DNA of 64,000 bases from positions 3,038,001-3,102,000 of the forward strand of contig NZ_CP026029.1 in assembly GCF_023520895.1 (NCBI RefSeq). The letters are read 5' to 3'. Shown here piece after piece: positions 26,135 through 33,846 of the stretch. The notes beneath the pieces are model-generated. The model worked only from the letters and a program-made list of their open reading frames with translations, did no database searches and was not told the DNA's origin. The position numbers and the translations under genes are program-made. Within the stretch, counting starts at the first letter, position 1, and the number at the start of each line of letters is the position of its first letter. The DNA comes from Paenibacillus sp. PK3_47. Its GTDB lineage: Bacteria > Bacillota > Bacilli > Paenibacillales > Paenibacillaceae.

Positions 26135-27349
26135 TTGAGATATTTTGATTACCTGACGAAAGAACAGGAAAATTCTTTGTTTTATGTTCCGCCGGTTGCA
26201 TTTAATCATAACACGCACAAGGAACTGCTGGCTTATGCTGTCGGAGCTGCTCTGTATATGCCGGCCACCCGGTCCAGTGTTGCTGACGATATCCTCAAGC
26301 TGAGAGCTTCCGGGCTGGTAACAGTCATTATTGATCTGGAGGATGCGATTGGTGACGGGGAGGTGGACTATGCCGAGGAGTCGGTTGTAAGGCACCTTAC
26401 GTCCCTCTCGGCTTATGGCAGGGATGAGGCGGATACCGGCAAAAGCCTGCCGCTGCTTTTCATTCGTGTGCGTAACCCGGAACAGCTGCGGCAGATGATT
26501 TTCCGTCTTGGCTCACTGATTACAATGTTGACCGGTTTTGTCTTCCCCAAATTTTCTGTAGCTAATGGTGTAGATTATTTTGAAGCGATTGCAGATTATA
26601 ACAGCTCGCGCAGCTACGAAGCACCGGTGCTCTACGGGATGCCTATTCTGGAGAATGCCCCGATTATTTACCGGGAGAGCCGGCTGGACAGCCTGCTTGC
26701 AGTGCGGGATCTGCTGGGCAATTACCGCGATTATGTGCTGAATGTCAGAATCGGGGCAACCGATTTCTCCAGCCTGTTCGGACTCCGCCGCAGTCCCGAT
26801 ATCAGTATTTATGATCTTGCGCCTATCCGTGACTGTATTTCAGAAATCATCAATATATTCGGACGGGTGGAGGAGGGATACGTCATTTCGGGTCCGGTGT
26901 GGGAGTATTTCGCCAGCAAAGGGCAGGGACACCGGGTGCTGCGCCCGCAGCTGAGGCAGACTCCGTTTGAGGATACTTACGGTGAACAGGGCCGGGAGAT
27001 GCGCAACAATTATATCTCCAGCGCGCTGGACGGCCTGATCCGGGAAGTCATTTTGGATAAAGAAAAAGGTATTGTCGGCAAAACGATTATCCATCCGTCC
27101 CATCTGAGGCCTGTGCAGGCGATGTATACGGTCATGCATGAGGAGTATGCGGATGCATTGAGCATTGTGGAGAGCAATGACGGCAGCCGCGGTGTTTTTA
27201 AAAGCGAGTACTTTAACAAGATGAATGAAATCAAGCCGCATTTAAACTGGGCAAAACGTATTTTATTACGATCTCAAATATACGGGGTGTTACATGAACA
27301 ACAGCATTTTGTCGGATTACTGCCCGAGAACGAATACACACACGTTTAA
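26135..27349 (+). CDS. CitE-like HpcH/HpaI family lyase of the Ter module
   Basis: A 404-residue TIM-barrel protein of the citrate-lyase beta/HpcH-HpaI superfamily. The magnesium-site pattern IIDLEDAIGDGEVDYAEES and LFIRVRNPEQL, GFVFPKFS and IRIGATDFSSLFGLRR are visible. It is longer than CitE. Comparative work on Ter systems predicted such a lyase, two phosphoribosyltransferases, a HAD enzyme and an ATP-grasp ligase to make a nucleoside-like metabolite; all five are here in order. TTG 26135 with AGGGGGAAGG upstream is the chosen start. It overlaps the next gene by 56 bases. Confidence 0.85.
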   Translation: MRYFDYLTKEQENSLFYVPPVAFNHNTHKELLAYAVGAALYMPATRSSVADDILKLRASGLVTVIIDLEDAIGDGEVDYAEESVVRHLTSLSAYGRDEADTGKSLPLLFIRVRNPEQLRQMIFRLGSLITMLTGFVFPKFSVANGVDYFEAIADYNSSRSYEAPVLYGMPILENAPIIYRESRLDSLLAVRDLLGNYRDYVLNVRIGATDFSSLFGLRRSPDISIYDLAPIRDCISEIINIFGRVEEGYVISGPVWEYFASKGQGHRVLRPQLRQTPFEDTYGEQGREMRNNYISSALDGLIREVILDKEKGIVGKTIIHPSHLRPVQAMYTVMHEEYADALSIVESNDGSRGVFKSEYFNKMNEIKPHLNWAKRILLRSQIYGVLHEQQHFVGLLPENEYTHV

Positions 27350-28721
27350 TATTGTCGAGAACCTGCAGGTTACGGTAACCGAAACTTCCAACCCCTTTCA
27401 TATTCCTGTCCAGTCCTTATTCGCTATGGCTGCCCGTATCAATAAAAAACGGTCCTTTCTCTTTGTCAGCAGGGTGCTCGGCAAGCATATTCCTGTAAAT
27501 CCGTATACTCCGCTGCTTGGCGGTGCTGCGCTTGCCCTGCTGCTGTATCGTGAAATGAACGGGGGGGCTGCAGATACTGATTCAATGGAAAAACTGCTTG
27601 AACAGGCAGTGGATGGCCTTATAGATCCTTCCCGTGCGGAAGAAGCTTACCGGGCATTGCTGTCAGCACGGCTGGTTCTTCCCCGGCCTGTCGTCTTTAT
27701 CGGTTTCGCCGAGACAGCTACCGCGCTGGGGCACAGCATGTACAATATATTCGCTGATCATGCTTCCTACATCCATACTACGCGTGAAGATATTCCTGAG
27801 ATGGAGCCGGTCGTCAGCTTTGAAGAAGAGCATTCGCATGCGGTGGATCATCTCGTGTATGCCCTGAACACCGGGATGCTGTCCGGAGAGGAACCGGTTG
27901 TACTGGTGGATGATGAGATTACGACCGGCAATACGGCAATCAATACGATCCGCGACATCCAGTCCAAGTTTCCGCGCCGGGAATATGTTGTCGCTTCTCT
28001 GCTGGACTGGCGGAGTGAACGCAATATTCAGGCATACCGGGAGCTGGAGGAGGAGCTAGGCATCCGGATTACAGCCTTGTCCCTGCTGCAGGGCAGTATT
28101 GAGGTGACAGGAACGCCGCTGCTGGATGCCGCTGCAGGGAACGGACAGCTTGCCTGCGCTTCTGAAGTTCCTGTTGTAACCACTTATGTGGCGGACGGGC
28201 TGGAGCGGCTGGAGGTAAGTTCGGCAGATTCTTATGGGGAAGTTAATCATTCTCCGTATCTGAAGCTGAGCGGCCGGTTTGGAATGGAATCGTGTGACAA
28301 TCAGCTCCTGGATGAGGGTGCAGCGCGGATAGCTGCCCGGCTCTGCAAGCTGCGGGAGAGTTCAAACGCACTGGTTATGGGTGTCGGAGAGTTCATGTAC
28401 CTTCCTATGCGTGTAGCGGCAGAGATGGGTGAAGGAATATCCTATCAGTCCTCGACACGCAGTCCGATTTATCCTGAGGCCAGGCCGGATTACGGTGTTC
28501 ACAGTGCGGAAGCTTATCCTTCGGCCGGAGACCCGGCAATCCGGAACTATATTTATAATATTGCTCCCGGCCAGTACGGCGATATTTTCGTACTGCTTGA
28601 GCGGGATGTCCCCCGCAGCAGGATAGAGCCGATGACGGATGTTCTGAAGTCGCTGGCCGGCAACAAAGTGCATCTCATTATACTCGGTGCCCGGCAAGAA
28701 ACGGAGGCGGCCTGCCCATGA
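27294..28721 (+). CDS. Phosphoribosyltransferase-fold protein with TRSP-type C-terminus
   Basis: A 475-residue protein. The N-terminal two-thirds is a type I phosphoribosyltransferase; its PRPP loop is VVLVDDEITTGNTAINTI at about residues 200-217. The C-terminal part (from about 330: LVMGVGEFMYLPMRVAAEMG) resembles the TRSP domain linked to this enzyme in Ter clusters. It would transfer a ribose-phosphate onto an unknown base or the lyase product. It starts inside the previous gene and ends overlapping the next by four bases, so the group is tightly coupled. Confidence 0.87.
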   Translation: MNNSILSDYCPRTNTHTFNIVENLQVTVTETSNPFHIPVQSLFAMAARINKKRSFLFVSRVLGKHIPVNPYTPLLGGAALALLLYREMNGGAADTDSMEKLLEQAVDGLIDPSRAEEAYRALLSARLVLPRPVVFIGFAETATALGHSMYNIFADHASYIHTTREDIPEMEPVVSFEEEHSHAVDHLVYALNTGMLSGEEPVVLVDDEITTGNTAINTIRDIQSKFPRREYVVASLLDWRSERNIQAYRELEEELGIRITALSLLQGSIEVTGTPLLDAAAGNGQLACASEVPVVTTYVADGLERLEVSSADSYGEVNHSPYLKLSGRFGMESCDNQLLDEGAARIAARLCKLRESSNALVMGVGEFMYLPMRVAAEMGEGISYQSSTRSPIYPEARPDYGVHSAEAYPSAGDPAIRNYIYNIAPGQYGDIFVLLERDVPRSRIEPMTDVLKSLAGNKVHLIILGARQETEAACP

Positions 28722-29866
28722 AGGGAACAGATGAAGCCAACCTCGGTACAAGGATAGTGCCTCCTGCCCCGATCGGCAGCTACCCGCCTTCAGATGTCCG
28801 GTTCCTGCTCAAGGATCTCAGCGATATCCGGCTGGAGCAGGGAACGGCGGAACGGGAAAAGGCTATCCAGTCCGGGGTGAGCTATTCCGAAATGCTTCCG
28901 GTAGAATACCAGCCGACAGCGCAGTATATAGATCTGTTTCAGGAGACACTCCGGGAATCGGCTGCCAAGGTCGCTTTTGCCGTCGCGGTTGTCTCTGAAA
29001 TGATCGTATCCAGACGGGGGACAGGCAATACGGTGCTTGTCTCTCTGGCCAGAGCCGGTACACCGGTCGGTGTGCTGATCAAACGTTATATCGCCTGGAG
29101 ATATGGTGCAGACCTGCCGCATTACAGCATTTCTATCATCCGCGGAAAAGGGATTGACGAGAATGCGCTCCTCTACATGCTGCAGCAGCATGGCCGGGAT
29201 GCTGATTTGCAGTTTATTGACGGCTGGACAGGCAAAGGTGCAATCCGCCGGGTGCTGATAGAGTCCTGTGCAGAGTTCTACACCAAATACGGGGTTGCCC
29301 TGAATGATGATCTGGCTGTACTGGCGGATCCGGGACATTGTTCCCAGACCTTCGGGACAAGGGAAGATTACCTGATTCCGAGCGCCTGCCTGAATTCTAC
29401 CGTATCAGGCCTGATCAGCCGTACCGTACTGCGGGAGGATCTGATCGGTCCGGATGATTTCCATGGGGCAAAATATTACAGGGAGTGGCTGGACAGCGAT
29501 CTGTCAGGTGCTTTTATTGAAGCCATTGTTCCGCATTTTGCTTCTGTGGCGGAAGAGGCGGCAGGAGCTGCCGCAGAAATGCTGAAATCTCCGCCCGAGG
29601 TTACCTGGCAGGGCATGGAGGACATCCGGAGCATTCAACAGACCTTCGGCATAGATAACCTCAATCTGGTTAAGCCGGGAGTCGGTGAAACTACACGCGT
29701 ACTGCTGCGGAGAGTACCCTGGAAAATCCTCGTTGATAAGACAGACAATCCGAATCTGCGGCATATTATGCTGCTTGCCGAAGAACGCGGCGTTCCGGTG
29801 GAGGTCTATCCGGGTCTTACCTATTCATGCTGCGGTATTATAAAACCGCTGAAAGGGGGGGCCTGA
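28718..29866 (+). CDS. StiP/PRTase_1-family protein of the Ter module
   Basis: A 382-residue protein of the family annotated as cysteine protease StiP or as PRTase_1. Visible landmarks are SYPPSDVRFLLKDLSD near the start, LVSLARAGTPVGVLIKRYI and DDLAVLADPGHCSQ, and a Cys pair in GLTYSCCGIIKPL at the end. The phosphoribosyltransferase relation suggests a second sugar-phosphate transfer; the protease label comes from a distant homologue, and I see no proof of peptidase activity. Start overlaps the prior stop as ATGA. Confidence 0.83.
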   Translation: MKGTDEANLGTRIVPPAPIGSYPPSDVRFLLKDLSDIRLEQGTAEREKAIQSGVSYSEMLPVEYQPTAQYIDLFQETLRESAAKVAFAVAVVSEMIVSRRGTGNTVLVSLARAGTPVGVLIKRYIAWRYGADLPHYSISIIRGKGIDENALLYMLQQHGRDADLQFIDGWTGKGAIRRVLIESCAEFYTKYGVALNDDLAVLADPGHCSQTFGTREDYLIPSACLNSTVSGLISRTVLREDLIGPDDFHGAKYYREWLDSDLSGAFIEAIVPHFASVAEEAAGAAAEMLKSPPEVTWQGMEDIRSIQQTFGIDNLNLVKPGVGETTRVLLRRVPWKILVDKTDNPNLRHIMLLAEERGVPVEVYPGLTYSCCGIIKPLKGGA

Positions 29867-29868
29867 GT

Positions 29869-30702
29869 GTGATCTATGCCAGTGATTTGGATCGTACGCT
29901 GATCTACTCCCTCGGTGCGCTTAAGGTGCCGGAGGATTCTCCGGGTCTTGTGCCCGCCGAAATTATTGACGGGAGAAATGCCTCTTATATTTCACAGGGG
30001 GCGCTGGATTTGCTGAGGGAGCTTACTGCGAGCGTTATTTTTATGCCGGTGACTACGCGTACCATCGCGGAGTACAGGCGGATCAACCTGTTCCAGGAGA
30101 CGATCATTCCGGATTATGCTGTCACCAGCAATGGCGGCAATATTCTGGTCAGCGGGGATGTGGATCTGGAGTGGAGGGCGCATATCGGCAGGCTGGTGGG
30201 GCTCAACTCTGCAGAGGCCGGGGAGGTCCGTACGATGGTCCGGGCGGTCGTGCGCCCTGAATGGATTATCAGCGAACGGTATTGCGATGAACTTTTCTAT
30301 ACTTATATGGTTTACCGCGACTTATTGCCGCTTGATGAGATCAACCACATGGCTGAGCGCCTGAACGAAATCGGCTGGAAGGTTTCGCTGCAGGGGCGGA
30401 AGCTGTACGTGGTTCCCGAGGCGGTTAACAAAAGCGACGCCATTATCCATGTCCGCCGTACCGTGCATTCCGAGCCGATGGTTGCATCCGGTGATTCCCT
30501 GCTGGACAAGTGTCTGCTGGAGAGCGCCGACTATGCCATAGCCCCGCGTCACGGAGAAATATTTGCCGAGCAGCAGGCCTCTCAAGTAAAATTGAGTTAT
30601 CCTTTTACAGAGCTGGCGGGTGTGCATGCCGGACATGAGATCATGCAGTATGTTCACAAGATTTATCACAATCTGACGACATTGGGAGTTGGACCACAAT
30701 GA
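29869..30702 (+). CDS. HAD-family phosphatase of the Ter module
   Basis: A 277-residue haloacid-dehalogenase hydrolase. Motif I is YASDLDRTLIYS (the two Asp residues are nucleophile and acid), motif II is MPVTTRT, and motif IV is VASGDSLLDKCLLESADYA. The middle cap resembles sucrose-phosphatase/Cof types. It likely removes a phosphate from the intermediate made by the neighbouring phosphoribosyltransferases. The GTG at 29869 follows GGGGGG two bases after the previous stop; its own stop overlaps the ATP-grasp start by four. Confidence 0.87.
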   Translation: MIYASDLDRTLIYSLGALKVPEDSPGLVPAEIIDGRNASYISQGALDLLRELTASVIFMPVTTRTIAEYRRINLFQETIIPDYAVTSNGGNILVSGDVDLEWRAHIGRLVGLNSAEAGEVRTMVRAVVRPEWIISERYCDELFYTYMVYRDLLPLDEINHMAERLNEIGWKVSLQGRKLYVVPEAVNKSDAIIHVRRTVHSEPMVASGDSLLDKCLLESADYAIAPRHGEIFAEQQASQVKLSYPFTELAGVHAGHEIMQYVHKIYHNLTTLGVGPQ

Positions 30703-31754
30703 AAAAGGTAAATATTTATTTCAACCGCTGGTTCTCCGTGGCTTATCACTATATGAATCTTCTGCGGAACAATGAGGACGGCGTTCCGGTCCAAATCTTT
30801 GCCACCCATCCCGATATCCGGCATATGTCGCTGCAGGGCGCGGACATTGCCGGGACTGAGCCGGCGCTTAAAGGGATAGAATATGTACAGTTCTGCGTTG
30901 ATTACTGCCGCCGCAATGAGATTGATATTTTTATTCCCCGGCTGCATATGATGGATATTGCGCTGCATGCCGCCATGTTCGAGGCTGTTGGCACGAAGGT
31001 GCTTGTCTGCCGTGATCTTGATCTGCTGGAAATGATTCTGGATAAGGGCAAGTTCTACCGCCGGGTCCAGGAGACCGGAATTATGGAGATTCCTGAATAC
31101 CATGTTGTGAATACAGCGGAGGGGTTCAAGGAAGCTTATGAGGATCTGACAGCCAAAGGCCTTAGGGTCTGCTTTAAGCCAACTGAAACCGAGGGCGGCT
31201 TGGGCTTCCGGATCATCAACAACAGCCGCAGCCCTCTGGAGGAATTGTTCGGTTATGTAACGCAGAATATTTCATTTGATGATGCGTACCGGATTCTTGC
31301 CGGAGCCGAAACCTTCCCGGATCTTATGGTAATGGAGCTGCTTGAGGGCTATGAATACAGCATAGACTGCCTCTCGGACAGGGACGGCAATCTGCTGGCA
31401 GCGGTGCCGCGGCGCAAGGACAGCGGGCGCCTGCGGGTAATGGAGCACATTCCTGAGCTTGAGGCTATTGCAAGAAATGTAGCTGAGACTTACAAAATTC
31501 CTTATAATTTCAATATACAAATGAAGTACAGCGGCGGAGTTCCCAAGCTGCTGGAGATTAACCCCCGGATGTCCGGAGGGCTGCATGTATCTTGTCTGAC
31601 AGGCATTAACTTCCCGTACCTGGCGGTCAAAAGTGCGCTTGGCGGTGAAGTTCAGCCCGTACGTTTCACCCATGATCTGCTGGCCAGCCATGTGGAGCAG
31701 CCGATGATCATGAAGGTACACGACGAATCCGTAGTTACGGACCGCGTGAATTGA
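30699..31754 (+). CDS. ATP-grasp ligase of the Ter module
   Basis: A 351-residue ATP-grasp protein. The lysine-bearing ATP loop GLRVCFKPTETEGGLGFRII, the strand MVMELLEGYEYSIDCLSD and the metal site KLLEINPRMSGGLHVSCL are intact. These enzymes join a carboxylate to an amine or thiol with ATP. The N-terminus (MKKVNIYFNRWFSVAYHYMNLLR) fits the pre-ATP-grasp domain. It would finish the predicted metabolite by adding an amino-acid-like group. It closes the tight part of the operon; the next gene is 23 bases on. Confidence 0.9.
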   Translation: MKKVNIYFNRWFSVAYHYMNLLRNNEDGVPVQIFATHPDIRHMSLQGADIAGTEPALKGIEYVQFCVDYCRRNEIDIFIPRLHMMDIALHAAMFEAVGTKVLVCRDLDLLEMILDKGKFYRRVQETGIMEIPEYHVVNTAEGFKEAYEDLTAKGLRVCFKPTETEGGLGFRIINNSRSPLEELFGYVTQNISFDDAYRILAGAETFPDLMVMELLEGYEYSIDCLSDRDGNLLAAVPRRKDSGRLRVMEHIPELEAIARNVAETYKIPYNFNIQMKYSGGVPKLLEINPRMSGGLHVSCLTGINFPYLAVKSALGGEVQPVRFTHDLLASHVEQPMIMKVHDESVVTDRVN

Positions 31755-31777
31755 GCGCCTGAGCAAGCGCACAAGAG

Positions 31778-32512
31778 GTGAGGATCATTTATCTGAAATC
31801 TAAAGTATTACTGTATGCAGGTGCCGGTTACGTTGCAGCTCTGCTGACGAGCAGTTTCCTGCCCGAATTTCTAACGCTGCTGCTGCCGGTTGCCGGCGCC
31901 GCTGCAGGGATTGCCAGCAGCGCACGCACCAAAGTTAACCTGCCGGCAGAGGTTCTTCCTGCCGGGCAGCAGCCGGGTAACATCTCTGCCGCAGCTCCAG
32001 TACCTGCAGTTACGGGGCCCGGAGCAGGCAGTGCGGCTTCTGCAGCCCCGGCTGCAGGTACAGTTGAACAAGCTGCCCCTGCTTCCGGAAGACGCGGGGA
32101 GGCCAGAGTCTCGGCGGAATTTGCCCCTGTGGTAGAGTACCTGGGGATTCTGGAGGATATGATTATATCCGAAGGGCAGAAGGATACGCTTGATAACGAG
32201 ATTGTCGAGAAGTCACTGGCGCTTTTTGCCAGACTCCAGCATGTCATTCCGCTGCTTGAAGAGCTGGGGAACGGTGAAATCAATCATACGGTGCGCAGGC
32301 TGGTGCTGAAGGACCTCAACGCTGTTATCAATCCGTTTTTGCGGCTGGGCGGCGAGGCCAAATCGAAAAACCGGAGAATGCTGCTGAACGGTCTGAGGGA
32401 TGTGGATTCTAAAATATCGGATATCGCCTCAACGATCGAGCACAAAGACCTGATGGAACTTCAGACCAAGGCGGAACTGATTCATCAACGGTACAGCAGT
32501 TCCGAATTATAG
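31778..32512 (+). CDS. XpaC-like membrane protein paired with TelA
   Basis: A 244-residue protein: two close membrane helices (about 8-45), an Ala/Pro/Gly-rich linker (about 55-115), then a helical domain to the end. In B. subtilis the same pairing is seen in xpaC-yaaN, with yaaN a TelA homologue, so XpaC-like is the best label; sequence support is moderate. The start is uncertain: the GTG at 31778 has only a weak upstream site, and AAGAGGTGAGG overlaps it. It follows the ATP-grasp gene and precedes telA by 12 bases. Confidence 0.65.
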   Translation: MRIIYLKSKVLLYAGAGYVAALLTSSFLPEFLTLLLPVAGAAAGIASSARTKVNLPAEVLPAGQQPGNISAAAPVPAVTGPGAGSAASAAPAAGTVEQAAPASGRRGEARVSAEFAPVVEYLGILEDMIISEGQKDTLDNEIVEKSLALFARLQHVIPLLEELGNGEINHTVRRLVLKDLNAVINPFLRLGGEAKSKNRRMLLNGLRDVDSKISDIASTIEHKDLMELQTKAELIHQRYSSSEL

Positions 32513-32524
32513 GAGGGAAACCAC

Positions 32525-33619
32525 ATGTCCACGCAGTACATTGAGCTCAAAAAAGAAGATGAGCAGAAGGTTGTCGAAGAAGCCTCACAGCTGATAGAGC
32601 AGGTTGCCAAGACGGATACCGTAGCGCTGGATTCCTTGATGGATGATATCGGCAGGCTCGGGGTGAAAACACAGGAGAAGGCAGGACAGACGCTGAAGCT
32701 GCTGGACCGCCCTGTGAATGACCTGATGTCCGGCAAACGTGTAGAAGTGCCCAATATGATCATGAAGCTGCGAAATGAATGTGAAACGCTGCAGCAGAGC
32801 AAAAATGTCAGCTTTTTCGGCAAAATGCTGCGCAAGAGCCCGCTCAAAAATTATGTCTACAAGTACCAGTCTGTACGTACAAATATTGATGCCATCGTTA
32901 CCGGTCTGCGTGACGGCCGGGATACGCTCGAGGAGAGCATTGTCAATATGCGCCAGCTGAAGCGCACCTCCATGGAGGAAATCTACAACCTGCAGACCAA
33001 AATCGCCTTCGGCAACAAGCTGAAGGAACTGTTCGAAATTGAGATTGCCAAACCGGAGAATGAATTCCGCAAGGCGTATCTGGAGCGTGGTTTGCGCAAA
33101 GTGATGGTGCGGATTCAGTCCATGACGGAGATGATCCTGCTCTACAATCAGGCTATCGCTGCTACGGATATCATCAACGACAACAATGATAAATTGATCG
33201 ATTCCGTTAACAACGCAATTGACAAGACCTCTAACCTGATCACCGTGTCGGCGATGATTGCCATGTCCCTTGCTGATCAGGAGAATGTGATTTCCGCTGT
33301 CGAAGCGACGAACAAAACAATCGAGGACCAGTTCAAGGAAAATGCCCGCCTGCTGCGTACTACGACTGAAAAGACGACAGAGCTTCTGTCCAAACCTTCG
33401 ATGTCACTTGAAGCTGTCAATCAGGCAATCGGTGATCTGCTGAGTGCCCTGGATACTTCCGAGCAGTCCAACCGCCGGATTATTGAGAGCTGTCAGGATT
33501 ACACATCCAAAATGACAACGATTAATACACAGCTGAACAACCGGCTCGGCCTGAATGAGGCTTCCCAGCCGCAGGCGTTGAAGCAGGCTGAAAGCGGATT
33601 GAGCAGCTTTTTGAACTAG
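32525..33619 (+). CDS. telA: TelA-family toxic anion resistance protein
   Basis: A 364-residue, mostly helical cytosolic protein of the TelA/KlaA/YaaN/YceH family. Landmarks are GVKTQEKAGQTLKLLDRPV, FFGKMLRKSPLKNYVYKYQSV and the repeated helical VRIQSMTEMILLYNQAI with DQENVISAVEATNKTIE. Members give tellurite or cell-envelope stress resistance by an unknown mechanism. ATG follows ATAGGAGGG. It is the last gene of the Ter locus, with a hairpin 34 bases after it. Confidence 0.93.
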   Translation: MSTQYIELKKEDEQKVVEEASQLIEQVAKTDTVALDSLMDDIGRLGVKTQEKAGQTLKLLDRPVNDLMSGKRVEVPNMIMKLRNECETLQQSKNVSFFGKMLRKSPLKNYVYKYQSVRTNIDAIVTGLRDGRDTLEESIVNMRQLKRTSMEEIYNLQTKIAFGNKLKELFEIEIAKPENEFRKAYLERGLRKVMVRIQSMTEMILLYNQAIAATDIINDNNDKLIDSVNNAIDKTSNLITVSAMIAMSLADQENVISAVEATNKTIEDQFKENARLLRTTTEKTTELLSKPSMSLEAVNQAIGDLLSALDTSEQSNRRIIESCQDYTSKMTTINTQLNNRLGLNEASQPQALKQAESGLSSFLN

Positions 33620-33652
33620 AATCGCGAGATGAAATTCATAAGAATTAGAGGT

Positions 33653-33681
33653 CAGGCCCGCTGAATTATTCAGCGGGCCTG
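33653..33681 (+). terminator. Hairpin at the end of the Ter locus
   Basis: CAGGCCCGCTGAA (33653-33665) pairs perfectly with TTCAGCGGGCCTG (33669-33681). The T-rich tail is broken (GCTGTGTTAATC), so it is strong as a hairpin and moderate as a terminator. Confidence 0.7.
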
Positions 33682-33846
33682 GCTGTGTTAATCTATTTCT
33701 ATTTTATTAGAATATATTTTATTTACTAATATTTTCATATCAGCTATTATGGAAATGCCTTCCTGCATTAAAATGGGAATAAGCTGCAGCGGCAAAGATT
33801 TTATTATGGCTGTTCTATTGAGAACGGCACAGGAGGAAATGAAAAG

